Part shown: in pieces, positions 44,475 through 55,554 of the stretch
Numbering within the stretch: position 1 is the stretch's first letter
Layout of the letters: each line of letters starts with the position of its first letter
From: Sistotremastrum niveocremeum HHB9708
Taxonomy: Eukaryota > Basidiomycota > Agaricomycetes > Sistotremastrales > Sistotremastraceae
NCBI GenBank assembly: GCA_001630475.1
Contig: KV419408.1
Span: 310,001-374,000, forward strand
Direction: 5' to 3'
Length of the DNA stretch: 64,000 nt
Translations under genes and position numbers: made by a program
The notes under the pieces: model-generated
Told to the model about the DNA's origin: nothing
What the model saw: the letters and a program-made list of their open reading frames with translations, nothing else
Database searches by the model: none

Positions 44475-44574
44475 GAGAGAGAACACGAGTCAAGCGCCGG
44501 ATGAGGCACTGATTGCCCCACACGGGCGATGTTGATAAGCAATATCTTCTGCTCCCGTCCCCTTTCTCGCCGAC

Positions 44575-45551
44575 ATGCTCGAACGACATTCTAAATATTG
44601 GTTTGAAGATGGCTCAGTCGTCTTGCAGGTAATGTTCTCCAGAGACTGCACACCAGCTGCTTGACGAGATCTGGCGTCAGGTCGAAAACTCGGCCTACAA
44701 TCTGCATCGGTCGTTCTTAGAAATGAAGTCTCCAGTCTGGAAAGATATGTTCACAATGCCTGTGGAACAAGGCTCATCAGAAGGAGTCTCCTTGGACAAC
44801 CCAATCATCCTGCCTCAAATCACGACTGCCGAGTTCGACGAGCTGCTGTCATTTCTCTATCACCAGTACGTGTCACGACCCCACGTCTTTGAGTCATGAG
44901 CTTACGATGCATAGATGGACCCCGCCTCCAGACAGGACAGAACGTCTGGTTGCGCTCCTACGACTGGGCAACCTCTATCAGATTGACGATGCCAAAGAAT
45001 TTGCTATCACATCCCTGTCGACACATCCCACTGTTCACCCTTCCCTCCGCCTCCAACTCTCACGAGAATATTCACTTGACGACTGGCTTGCTCCTGCATT
45101 TACAAGGCTAATGGTCCTTCCATTAGCGTCTCTCTCAGAAGAAGATGTCAACAGATTAGGCCTCTTTGCTTATTCCGTTCTTGCTAAAGCAAAAGAAACC
45201 GTCGAGGCGCATAGGAAGAGTGTGGCACAGTCATTCCCAATAGTACATCTCCCATATCGCCATCCCAATTGTTACAAGTCGTGGAAGTCCACATGGTTCG
45301 TAAATCCCTCCCTCGGTAGTACCCTCGAGCTCAGAGACATCATCTATAGGTGGACCGAAGTGGGACAGATTCTCCTTCATTTTCCTTGGACTTCATGGCA
45401 CGATGCGATGAGCCGTGTTGCAGGGGCTGAAATGGCCGGTGTATGCGAGTCTTGTAAACCTCGATATGCGCACGAGGTCGGCGAGCAGGCCAAGGTGTGG
45501 CATGAGCAGGAAATGGCTATAGTGGACAAGGCCATTGCACGACTTCGCTAA
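44575..45551 (+). CDS. BTB/POZ domain protein
   Basis: Three exons. Exon 1 (HSKYWFEDGSVVLQ) joins after a 52-bp intron to VENSAYNLHRSFLEMKSPVW. This is the basidiomycete BTB start, in which DG-VVL and the Y-VHRSFL segment form the dimerisation fold. LPQITTAEFDELLSFLYH closes the domain. The C-terminal half has LVALLRLGNLYQIDDAKEFA and two Cys pairs or so (GVCESCKPRY), without a named domain. Agaricomycetes carry large families of such proteins, some acting as cullin-3 adaptors. No DNA-binding or Kelch region is seen. Confidence 0.8.
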
Positions 45552-45694
45552 TAGTAACAATTCATATCGTCTCGTTGTAGTAGTCCCTGCCTGCATCGCT
45601 CTCACATTGTACATGTATAATACTCATTCACGATTATTTATGTTATTTATCCACCTTCCTGCGTCCGAACGCATTAGCGCCCACCGGAGTCCTT

Positions 45695-47347
45695 ATGGGA
45701 GACGACTCAAGCACGCTCGTCGACCTCCTGCGGTCGTCAGAGGCTGCCAGGAATTCCGGTGCTCTCGATGATAAACAAACGCCCTCCTATCTTTCCCATC
45801 TGGCCTCACTTCCGCTTAAGGAGTTATTGGCGGAGCCAACGAAGCTTTCATCTGAAGCAGCAGTCCTGACCACCTCCCTAACGCAGCTCTGCCTGAATGA
45901 ATACCCCACATTCCTATCGCTTCATGACACCTCTTCCGTCCTGTCCACCTCCTTCGACTCCATATCCGACTCCCTAGATACCCTCCTATCTTCCATCCCA
46001 GCCATCGAGAACGAGGCTCGCGACTTTGCCTCAGGCACGAAACAAATCCAGGAGGAACGTCGAAAAGCTAACGTTGTTCTTGAACAACAAGAGAAACTCA
46101 TCGATATACTGGAGATCCCCCGTTTGGTCGACACTTGTGTTCGAAATGGCTATTACCAGGAGGCCCTGGATCTCTCTTCACACACCAAGCTGCTATTGCG
46201 GCGCTTTCCCGACATACCCATGATTCATGATGTGGCTCTGGAGACCGAACAAGGTGTCAGATTGATGAATATACAACTCCTTTCTTCGCTCCGCGAACCA
46301 CTCAAGCTTCCTGCTTTGTTCAAAGCGGTCAATTTCCTACGTCGTATGAAAGTATTCGAGGAGGAAGAGCTGGCTCTCATCTTCCTCACCTCTCGATACG
46401 CCTATGTCACGGGACTGTTAGGATCCGTCGAAGGTGAAAGGCACGACCCAACAAAGTATCTTCGACGGTACATTGATATCTGGAGAGAGGGCATATTCGA
46501 TATTGCTACCCAATTCAGAACCATCTTCATTGAGGCCTCGGACGAAGAGGTGCCATTCACCTTGGAACGCCTCTTTTCGTTATCGATGCACAACGCGCTG
46601 GACAGTCTCTTGAAGACGTGCGAAGGCGTCCTACCCCGCATCGACGATCCGACCTCTCTCACCTCCATTCTTACTCAACTCTCCTACTGCTCGTCGTCCT
46701 TTTCTCGCATCGGGATGGACTTCCGGCCTCTTTTGGCGCCGTTGTTCGAAAATGCGGTGATTCATATCATCAGCACGTCAGTCCAGGATGCCACAGCTCG
46801 CCTTACCTCACAAATAGCTGAAGCGGGGAAGCTCCGCAAGCAGCCCTCCTCATGGCTTTTGTCCGAAGGCGCACAAGTCAGGCGTGATATCCCGGCGAAC
46901 AGCTCAGCACATGCTCCTCCTGCCCATGTTACAACATATCCCCCGCTTGCGCATTACTTAAACGCCCTCATTACGACTCTGAATAACGTGCGCTTGTTGG
47001 CTCCGACTTCTATCCTGGAAGAGTTGCTGGACATATTCGACAAGTCACTAGCGGAATGCGCGCAGTCGTTTGTGGAGTACAGCAAGATTATTGTCTCGGG
47101 GGATCCGTCCGAAGGTCGGAGAAGCACAGACGGGAAAGGGCAGGAGCGAGAAGAGGAGATTCTCTTTTGTGCTGGGCGGGTGTATATCCGGTCGATAGTG
47201 CCGTTTGTGAGGGAAGGACTGGTGGTGCGGGTTTACGAGGCTTCTGTGGCGGAAGTCGATGCAGTGTGCGGGAGCTCGAAGCTGGTGCGGCGGACGTTGG
47301 ACGAGTGGGATGAATGGATGCAGAGTCATCTGAATCTGGATCTGTGA
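45695..47347 (+). CDS. COG8: Conserved oligomeric Golgi complex subunit 8
   Basis: A single exon of 550 residues, unusual here for an intron-rich genome. Segments such as YLSHLASLPLKELLAEPTKL, LNEYPTFLSLHDTSSVLS, LDILEIPRLVDTCVRNGYY, EALDLSSHTKLLLRRFPDIP and VEGERHDPTKYLRRYIDIWR are hallmarks of Cog8/Dor1. The N-terminal 160 residues are coiled-coil-like, and the rest is a helical-bundle tether domain. Cog8 links lobes A and B of the COG vesicle-tethering complex, which recycles Golgi glycosylation enzymes. The gene starts 143 bp after the BTB gene on the same strand. Confidence 0.9.
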   Translation: MGDDSSTLVDLLRSSEAARNSGALDDKQTPSYLSHLASLPLKELLAEPTKLSSEAAVLTTSLTQLCLNEYPTFLSLHDTSSVLSTSFDSISDSLDTLLSSIPAIENEARDFASGTKQIQEERRKANVVLEQQEKLIDILEIPRLVDTCVRNGYYQEALDLSSHTKLLLRRFPDIPMIHDVALETEQGVRLMNIQLLSSLREPLKLPALFKAVNFLRRMKVFEEEELALIFLTSRYAYVTGLLGSVEGERHDPTKYLRRYIDIWREGIFDIATQFRTIFIEASDEEVPFTLERLFSLSMHNALDSLLKTCEGVLPRIDDPTSLTSILTQLSYCSSSFSRIGMDFRPLLAPLFENAVIHIISTSVQDATARLTSQIAEAGKLRKQPSSWLLSEGAQVRRDIPANSSAHAPPAHVTTYPPLAHYLNALITTLNNVRLLAPTSILEELLDIFDKSLAECAQSFVEYSKIIVSGDPSEGRRSTDGKGQEREEEILFCAGRVYIRSIVPFVREGLVVRVYEASVAEVDAVCGSSKLVRRTLDEWDEWMQSHLNLDL

Positions 47348-47700
47348 CGCTTAACTTGCGGAGGGCTAGGCTCCGCGGATCCGGATGTAAAAAAAAATTC
47401 TTGGATGCAGGGTCGTGCGGAATATTTGTTGTAATAATTGCAACGCTTGTCCCTCGTGTTTCATAATTGGCAACCTGCAAGTCATTTCCGCCCGCATTTT
47501 TTGTTTCAGGAAGTCAAGCGCGCCGCCGGCAAGCTTCAAAGCGAGACGGCGAGTATCTCCACCAGAGTGAATCTTCGCCGCCGTCGCTATTATTTCCTCG
47601 TTCCATAACATATATAAAGAGCAGGTGCCGTCAACTGTCTCCTTTACCCCCCTTCCGCTCTCCCCCTCCTCACGAAACTCACGACTTGACATCCGCCATC

Positions 47701-48909
47701 ATGTTCCCTTTTTCCCTGATTAACCGCGCCCGAGTGAGTCTCCATTACACGTATCCAGTCCGCATATATTCTGACGATGTGTTACAGTTGTACTTATATC
47801 CCTCGCAAGCACCAAACAAGAACGCAGAATCACCAAAGCTGCCGTCGGACATTATCTTCAACGTCATCGACGAGCTCGCAGCGTCGGGCGACAGTCGCAC
47901 ACTAGCAACGGTCTCGTTGCTTTCGACGACCTTCCGCGACTACGCCCAGACCCGAGTATTCGGCTCCGTCTCGATCACTTCACGCGAGACGCTCTTCTCG
48001 TTCCAAGATTCGATCAAGCCTTCCTCGGCCCGGGGATCCCGACTCGCGTCCAAAGTCAAAGCGCTCGCCGTCGTGCTCGACTACGACGACCCGTTCCACA
48101 TCACCGAAGACCATTTCGTCTCTCTCGTCCGTGCATGTCCGTCTCTGCGCTCGTTGTCGGTGTCGATACAAGGGTGCAAAGACCCCATCTGTGCCGCTCC
48201 CCTCGTTGACCAGCAGCAGCGCCCTAAAGGATGTCCCGCTCCTTCGTTCAATAGGTCGACCATCGCCCAGTTGCGCAGATTAGCACCGCACGTATCACAC
48301 CTCGAGATGACCAACTGGTCTGACAACGGCGACATGTCCATCCAGCTCCTCGAAGCATTGCCTTCGCTCAAGTCGGTCGTCCTTCGCGGGACTATTCCAC
48401 AGACACTTCCCGCCGTCCATCAGGCCGACGCGCCGTGCTCTCTGGACTCGCTCGCATTCGAATTGTCCGTACAGCCTACGTCTGACGTCGTTCAGTGGCT
48501 GATAGGACGATATGCGACGGACCTGTTGACATTGTCTTTCGGATTCGAGCCGTCGTCAGCTTTACTCGAAACTGCGCTCGCCCAGTGCACATCTACCCTC
48601 CAAACGCTTTCCCTCCCCTCCTGCCCACCCCTCCGCGACAATCTCCTCCATGATTGCGCCGAATTAACGTCTCTGGAAATCCAGAGTTTCTCAACTACTT
48701 CTTCCACTCTCGATAATCTTCCCAAGTCTCTTCGACGTGTTTTACTTGGTGTCTCGGATCTGCTATTTGATCCCGAGTCATTCGAATTCTTGCGCCAGCT
48801 TCCCCGACTGACAACAGTCTCGCTGTCATTCCTGCGGGCCATTGACGGACAGCGAGTTGTCCGCGATGTTGTCAGAGCACGGGGAATTGGCTGCGAGGTG
48901 TTTCTGTGA
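47701..48909 (+). CDS. F-box-like protein with leucine-rich region
   Basis: Two exons: MFPFSLINRAR, a 54-bp intron (47734-47787), then LYLYPSQAPNKNAESPKLPSDIIFNVIDEL, where KLPSDIIFNVIDEL is F-box-like, followed by LATVSLLSTTFRDYA. The rest has LRR-like stretches (RACPSLRSLSVSIQG, LEALPSLKSVVLRG, LQTLSLPSCPPLRDN, LTSLEIQSFS). Overall GC is higher than in most neighbours. The intron length is a multiple of three and its frame is open, so a retained-intron form would also be translatable. Presumed SCF substrate adaptor; substrate unknown. Confidence 0.72.
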   Translation: MFPFSLINRARVSLHYTYPVRIYSDDVLQLYLYPSQAPNKNAESPKLPSDIIFNVIDELAASGDSRTLATVSLLSTTFRDYAQTRVFGSVSITSRETLFSFQDSIKPSSARGSRLASKVKALAVVLDYDDPFHITEDHFVSLVRACPSLRSLSVSIQGCKDPICAAPLVDQQQRPKGCPAPSFNRSTIAQLRRLAPHVSHLEMTNWSDNGDMSIQLLEALPSLKSVVLRGTIPQTLPAVHQADAPCSLDSLAFELSVQPTSDVVQWLIGRYATDLLTLSFGFEPSSALLETALAQCTSTLQTLSLPSCPPLRDNLLHDCAELTSLEIQSFSTTSSTLDNLPKSLRRVLLGVSDLLFDPESFEFLRQLPRLTTVSLSFLRAIDGQRVVRDVVRARGIGCEVFL

Positions 48910-49068
48910 AACCTCATGTCCATGTCTCATGCCAACAAACGTTATCTTACAGCAAACCTTAATCTTCTTCGTATTCAGAGCGCATGCGCTCCTTGACTCT
49001 TACATTATGTTCTCCCTTAATATTTCCAAAAACACCCTTGGTATTACGATTCCCCATAATAAATGATG

Positions 49069-50315
49069 CTATGTCAAGTCCGTGCCTTCTTTACCCATGT
49101 CCCACTCTCGTACACTGCCGCGACTCTTGTAACGCAAGTCCATGATGCCGACTTCCTGCTCGTCTAATTTCTGGCGTCGTTTCTCAACATCCTCCCAAGC
49201 AAGAACCAAGCCTTTGTCTTTCTTCTTTTTCTTCTTCTTGCTGTCGTTGTCACTGATGCCATACAGCTTCTCTAGTCTCTTCCGCTCCGCCTTGTCTTCG
49301 CGTCGCTTCTTGATGAGATCCAACATGGCGTCCCAGCCTTCGAAGCCCTCGGCAGGAATCAAGCCTTTGTCGGGTACGTCGGGTTTGAGGGATAAAGGGG
49401 CAGTATCGAGACGGGGATCGTACTGTTCGGAAAAGTACTTGTCCATCTTGGATGACGGCATTGGATCTGGATCTGGCGAAGGGGAGGGGGAGGGTGTTGT
49501 AATTTTCAGGGGCAAAGTCGAACCTGAAGCGATGGGAGATGGAGATCGGGGAACTGTGATTGGTCTGAATTTTGGTTTGGGTGGTGGAGATGGAGAGTTG
49601 GGCCTGGTAGACCTTGTCGGCTTTGGAGAGGGAGGCGGAGAGGTACGGGAGTGCCGGCGATCGCGGGAAGAAGAGCGACGGGATCTGTGTTTGCGTGACG
49701 ACGAGTGTCCTTCGTTGCTTGTTCGAGATTTGTGAGATCGACGTGAAGGGGAGCGCGATCTCGTCCTGTCCGATCTTGAGCGACCCTTGTCGTCGTCGTC
49801 CCAGTCTCTCTCTTTCCGCTTCCCGCCTCTCCGGTCGCGCTCCCGACGCACGTCCCACCGCTCATCGTCGCTGTCTCTCCGCAAACTCGAACCCAAGAGT
49901 CGCTTCGTTCGAGAGTCGGTCGCTTCCCGGGCCCGGGCCGCCCTTTCGCGTCGCTCCTCTTCCTCTCTCGCCGCCTTGGCTTCCGCCGCCAACAACGCCT
50001 GTGCCCGCAACACGGACTTGTTATGGTCGTCCGTACTCTTGATCACAGAACTCAGAAATCGTTTATTCGTCTTTGGTGCATTGCTCTCCCTTTTGAGATA
50101 GAAATTAGAATATATTCATGGACAGACAAACATGTCACGTACGTAGGAAGGTAGGCCCGTACGCCCTCTGTAGAATATTGTGTCGCCTTCTTCTTCGCCT
50201 CCTGTACAATAAGTTCCGCAATGTGTCGGTCCAGCTCTTCGTCTGTCACATTCGTAGGCACCGACGCCCCCATTGATGCCCGCACCAATTGAGATACGAC
50301 GTTCGAGAGCGCCAT
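49069..50315 (-). CDS. RS-rich nuclear protein, probably splicing-associated
   Basis: Two exons. The N-terminus (VTDEELDRHIAELIVQEAKK, then TEGVRAYLP) is joined by a roughly 50-bp intron to SNAPKTNKRFLSSVIKSTDDHN. A Glu/Arg-rich coiled stretch follows, then a long RS/RD region (about 49640-49830). Proline-serine repeats and a compact C-terminus come last, with KMDKYFSEQYDPRLD, GFEGWDAMLDLIKKRRED and GIMDLRYKSRGSVREWDMGKE. I know the MDKYF--YDPRLD block from fungal and animal RS-rich nuclear proteins but cannot name the family. The RS repeats suggest a role in pre-mRNA processing. Divergent from KAP114 over 111 bp. Confidence 0.65.
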
Positions 50316-50426
50316 TGCTGTTTGAGATTATTTGTCGCCAACGCTCGCCTTCCATTCACTTCCGAATTCCGCCTTTGCCTCCTTTCTTGGTCTCGCCCTG
50401 CATTGTCTCTTGCACTCTGCTTCAAC

Positions 50427-53400
50427 ATGTCTTTAGATCTCCTTACGCCGCTTGTGGGCACGTTGAGTCCAGATACCAACACCCGAATGTCCTCAGAACT
50501 CGCTTTGGCCGAACTTTCAAAAAACCCAGGTACTTTCGTCTTCAGTCCCGATCACCCTGGATCTCATTCACGCGTAATCTGCTTCTCAAGAGAGTAGCAT
50601 TGCTCTCGCCAGAGTCCTTTTGTCCCAAGAAGCGGATATTAGCGTCAGACAGATGAGTTGCGCGCGTTTTCTTGCCAGAATTTGTCGCTTACCTTTCTTG
50701 TGTTATGCACTCTGCGGGCACTGTCTTAAGAAAGTATATCAACGAACACTGGTCACCATACTTTCCATCTTTCAAGGGCAACGCGCCCTCGATAGAGGTG
50801 CTTCCTACCTCCCCTTTGCCCGAGTCATTCCTCACGTGGTTCTAGATAAAATCGGTCGTCCGCGAAGCCATCTTGCAAGGACTCTCAGATCCAAATAGAA
50901 AGATCAGATCACTATGCGTTAGCACTTTGTTCGTCGTTCACGATCTCCCTCTGATGAATACTAGGCCTACATTCTCTCCACTATTGCACACAGCGATTGG
51001 CCAGACGATTACCCTGCTCTCCTCGATCAACTCGTCGCCCTCATATCCTCCAATAATAGCGACAGCATTCACGGAGCCATGCAAGTCTTTGCCGATTTCA
51101 TCAAAGCCGACTTGACAGAAGATCAAGTGCTGCCGTTGTTACGACAACTCCTTCCAGTCATGATCACCATCATCATGTCACCTCAGGCAAGTTCCCATTA
51201 TCAGCCAGAAACCTCAACTAACACTTGTCACAGAGCCACTCTCCCCTGACGCGTGCGAGGACAGTAAAAGTGTTCCGACAATGCGTAGAGTCACTATACA
51301 TGGTCCAAGAACAACACCCGCAAGCCGTCAAGGAAGCAGTTGCTAATGTCCTTCCCAGCTGGATCGACGCTTTCCAAAAGCTTCTCGAAGTAGACGTTCT
51401 TCCAGAGGTTCAAAATACCGCAGACTGGGATGCTTTGGTGTTACGAGTGCAACTCTACAAGGTATGTGCCGCCAGCTACACTCATCGTTCGTCTTTAACT
51501 CTCGTTGCAGACTTTGGAGACACTCCATACTACGTTCCCCAAAGCCTTGGCATCTTCTCTCGTCAACCTCCTTCAATTAAGCGTCCTCCATCTCGTCACT
51601 CTACTCCCCGCCTTCACGACTTTTCATCTCCCACCCACCGAATCCGCACCTGGATGTTCCGAGCCCGACGAGAGCGTTTCTCTGCCTCAACTTTCCACCA
51701 CGATCCTAGATTTCATCGCTGCTATCGCGCGCGGTGGGAAATCTAAAGCCTGGTTCGCTAATACTTCCAATCTCGAAACTCTCATCCAAGCCATTTTTGG
51801 CTGGTCACAGATGTCTGAAGATGATGTACGTGCTTCTTATGCATTGGGTTCTTCTAGTCTAACGCTGCTCGTTTTAGGAAGAAGAGTGGGCAGAGAATGC
51901 AAATGCATTCGTGGCGCAAGAGAAGGATGAGAACCTGGAGAAATATGGTCCGCGAAGTGCAGGGTTTGATTTAATCGGCGTATGTTCTATAATTCTCTGT
52001 TCAACCGTTATTGATGATGTCGAAAGTCTTTGATCGAGCGTTGGCCCTCAGTCACTGTGAAGTGTCTGCAAGCAGCTACTCAGCAAGCTTTACAGATCTC
52101 GCAAAACGCTCGTCAATCTGGACAGGATGATTGGTATGTTAGTGGCTTGTAAGATATGCTCTATTTCTCACTGCGAGTAGGTGGCGACCTTTGGAAGCTT
52201 CATTGGCTTGTTCTGCAGCCAACTCGGAGTCCATTACTGAGTACCTGGAAGAGGAAGATGGTGTGCAAAGCTTCGACGTCAAGAATTTGTCATCGGAGAT
52301 TCTGCCGTCTCTCCATCAGCTCTCAGGTTAGTCCGCCTTGCTACCAGTCCAAAACGAAGCCTAGCTAAGACTTCACCAGCGACTCCTTTTCTACAGGGGC
52401 GCAGCTTTGTCTTCGCGAGCAAATTCGCGTCTCTTCTTTCCTCTGACGTCGCTCAGCAATATTTCTCGGCTGCCATCGAGGTGGTGGAATCAAATAATGT
52501 CGGTGTCCCTGTCAAATTGTCTGCGGTCCTCGCAATCAAAGAGTAAGACAGCAATATACAATTGCCACAGATTTTGATCTGACACTTATTTCAAGCTTCT
52601 GCCGTTATGTGGATGGTAGCCGGATGAGTCAAGTCGCACCACGTCTGGCGAATGATCTTGGTCCTCTGCTCTTGGTAGCGACTGAAGATACATTGTCACT
52701 TACTCTAGAAACAATCGGTGTTTTACTGGAAGTTGACAAGGGCGCATGGTTAGACTCTACACTCGCAGTCTCCTTGGCTACAGCCTTTCTTGAGGTGTGG
52801 AGGAAGAATCTGAAAGGTACCTTTCACGGCATACGAATCTCGCCAATTCTGAAGTTGCGCAGATCATATCATGATGTCTATCCTTGAGAGCAATTTCTTG
52901 ACCCTCGTATCCGTCTCGGCCGACGGAGTGTACGAAGCCGTTCTGAATGCTACTCTGCCCCCATTGTGCCAGGCCCTGTTGTCAACGACCGCTGACGAGA
53001 GCTGGGTTGCTGGTTCTGCGCTTGATCTTCTGGCGAGTCTGATGAGCAGTACATCCCGCCCGGGACTTTTACCCGGTCTATTCGAAGTCATCGCTACGCC
53101 CCTGTTCCACGCATTAGACAATACGGAGGACCGAGATGTCATTCAGGTATCTTCTACTCTGTTCTCCGAATCTAGAAAGCCGCTTATTAATGTTTTCAGG
53201 CTGCCGTGACGTGCTTGACCCTTGCTGTGAAAAGAGACTTTGCTCAGGTCCTCGGCTGGCATCAGGCTGATGGACGGACAGGCCTTCAGCGTATTCTAGG
53301 TGTTATTGCGCGATTGCTTGAACCGTCGAAAGATGAATCAGGAGGATTGGTGGTTGGAGATCTCATCGTTCAGCTCATCCGACAAGGCGGGGACTCTATC

Positions 53401-54501
53401 AAGCCTCTACTCCCCGAATTAATCCAAGCTATGGTCCTCCGTATGCCAACCGCCAAAACGGCGACTTTCTCACAGGTATGTTCCGAGACTGTATTATTCA
53501 TATACTTTTCTGACGGACATGAAGAGTTTGATCGTTCCTATCGCTCTCTTGATCTATCTCGATTCAACGGCTGTCATCCAGTTATTGGAAGAGACTTCGA
53601 TTCCGTCTCCTGATCAGGGTACGCGCAGTGCTTTGGACGTGTTCTTGAATACTTGGTGTGAGAATGCGGTGACGATACAGGGCTTGTGGGCTTCCAGAAT
53701 TAGGTGCGAGAGTCTTAGCCTGGATTTTATGCGAACGAAGTTGACCTTGGGTTAGTGTTCTCGCGTTGTGCCAGCTATTTGCTTCGGATCGGTCGAGTTT
53801 GAAACAGGTGCATGTTCAAGGTGATATGCTCATAATGCCGGAAACCAAAGATGGTATGACTTTACATCCTCGGATTCGGTGCTGAACTAAATCTGGTGCC
53901 AGTTATAGTCACTCGCGCACGGGCTAAGAAAAGTATGGTAAACGTTGGATCTCTGGGCACGATATTGACAAGCCTTATAGCCCCTCACAAATTCGCTTCT
54001 ATCCCTTTCCCACTCAAAGCTCTGAAGTTGATCTTGAGCGAACTTCGATCGGAGGGTGACGGTGAGAGGGTAGACGGACAAGGCAATCCTGCTGTAGATC
54101 TCGACTCAGATGACGGAGTGAGTTCTAGCAGACTTTGCACATACGAATGCTCATCAGGTGCTCTAGGATGAGGACTGGGCCGACGAAGAGACTCAATACC
54201 AGGGATTCAAGAAGGATGAATTCGAGTTTTTGTCTGAGATGTTGGGCCCTGGGGGTGCTAATTTCGACAATGACGAAGATGTGGATGAAGACGAAGATCT
54301 TCTCAACGATCCTGTTTCCCAGATGGATATCAAAGTACGTCAATTGCCCTTGATTCCCATCAATGGCTCAATTCGTATCAGGGGCATCTGGTGTCTTTCC
54401 TTCGAGAGTGTGGTGCTAGGAACGTGAATGATATCTCTCAGCTAACGAATGAATTAAATGCAGAAGAAATACTAATACTACAAAGAGCCGTACACCAGTA
54501 G
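50427..54501 (+). CDS. KAP114: Importin-9 / Kap114 karyopherin with an AT-AC intron
   Basis: A large importin-beta-type HEAT-repeat receptor in about 18 exons. Exon 1 is MSLDLLTPLVGTLSPDTN through LSKNP. Later blocks follow Kap114/Ipo9: YFPSFKGNAPSIEVK, GLSDPNRKIRSLCAYILSTI, SIHGAMQVFADFIKADLTED, LTRARTVKVFRQCVESLY, LWASRISVLALCQLF, and an acidic C-terminus ending EEILILQRAVHQ. By family it imports TBP, histones H2A-H2B and other cargo into the nucleus. One junction cannot use GT...AG. Removing 50653-50710, which starts ATGAGT and ends GCAC, restores VRQSAGTVLRKYINEHW exactly. All other junctions I checked are canonical. Confidence 0.85.
50653..50710 (+). other. Candidate U2-type AT-AC intron in KAP114
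   Basis: A 58-nt stretch lies between the codons for VRQ and SAG. It starts ATGAGTTG and ends TTATGCAC, with a branch-like CGCTTAC and a pyrimidine-rich tract before the end. Excising it in phase 0 gives the family reading RQSAGTVLRKYINEHW; no GT...AG pair of normal length keeps the frame. The ends look like an ordinary GTGAGT...CAG intron with the first G changed to A and the last G to C. That combination is known to splice on the major spliceosome. Confidence 0.7.
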
Positions 54502-54589
54502 AAGGCTTCTATAGACCGTTTCGCGAGAGTCATACGAGTAGTACTAGCTAGAGTGGATTAATGGTGTTGCAGCCCATAGCCGATCTAAG

Positions 54590-55554
54590 TTAGACGGTCA
54601 CATTAAGCTCTCCTTCCACAGCCTCTGGTTCTAATCCCAAGCGGTCGAGGCATGTTCGCCATCGCTCGTAATCCACTCTTTTCAAGTACTTGAGCATTTT
54701 TGCCCGTCGATGGACCAGGCGTTGCAAGTGACGCAGGTTGCCTTTGTCTTTTCTCGCTGAACTCAGATGCTGCCACAAGTTACGAATCTTCATAGTGAAG
54801 AGTGCCACTAGCAAGATCCCGTTAGCTGATAGGTCAACAGGCATGGAATGCAAGAAGCTCACCCTGGACTTCTGGTCTACCCGAATCGTTAGGCTGACCT
54901 GGTTCCGAAAAGACAGCAATGATCCGCCGTCGATTCTCAAAAGCCAAACCGTCCGCGTTCGTATTTCGAAGGTCGGTCAAACGAGCAAGCATATGCGCCT
55001 TATGCATCTCTTTGAAAATGACGCCAGGTCTGTCTGCCTCGAGATATTTGTCCGATTTTGCCTTCCCCTGCTGGGCGACGGATTGATAGAGGGTATTCTG
55101 CACTGAAACTTGTGGTAGTCTCTCAAATAGCAGCTTCTCCTCTGGTTCTCCGATACCGAACGCCTGGTATCTCGGAAGTACGAGTTGATCGTCAGGCGAG
55201 ATGTCGGGTGATAGGAGAGGTGCGGAGTCGAGCTTTTCGGGGGTTATGAGGACCTTCGCGAGGTCACAATTCTGCCATTTCGAATCGTCAGATATTGGAT
55301 GGCCGAGAACATTGTGTGGCTTGTTCTGCTGAATTTCGAGCGCTCTTCTCTGCCTTCCTGCTTGGTTTTTCTCTTTAGCGATTCGTGCTATACGAGCGCG
55401 ATGAGACTCGATGGATTGCGACGCCGACGCGTGAAATTTGCAAGACGAAACGGAAGCGAAGCGTTCCAAGGCCCTGTATAAGGGGTTTTCTACATAAAAA
55501 GTCAGAGATCGTCGTACTCCTCGCAAACCACTCACGTCTCTGACACTGCAGCAT
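54590..55554 (-). CDS. Mitochondrial ribosomal protein uS15m
   Basis: Three exons. The N-terminus (MLQCQRQNPLYRALERFASV, then CKFHASASQS) is Arg/Ser-rich like a mitochondrial leader. A fungal-specific middle region (LVLPRYQAFGIGEPEEKLLF) precedes the S15 domain: HMLARLTDLRNTNADGLAFE, VALFTMKIRNLWQHLSSARK, DKGNLRHLQRLVHRRAKMLK and YLKRVDYERWRTCLDRLGLE. The HLQ-LV--R-K-L-YL core is the signature of S15/uS15, a 16S-rRNA-binding small-subunit protein. An in-frame ATG far upstream (55710) would add an acidic, non-leader sequence and was not used. The gene ends 88 bp from KAP114's convergent stop. Confidence 0.88.

Noticed and set aside
50657-50678. 22-nt GT...AG microintron in KAP114
   Set aside because: It keeps a frame, but is far shorter than any other intron here and adds residues the family lacks; the AT...AC model fits better.
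53700-53760. Apparent frameshift in KAP114 near LTLG
   Set aside because: A normal intron from the AG|GTGCGA donor to the GGGTTAG acceptor restores ISVLALCQLF, so no lesion exists.
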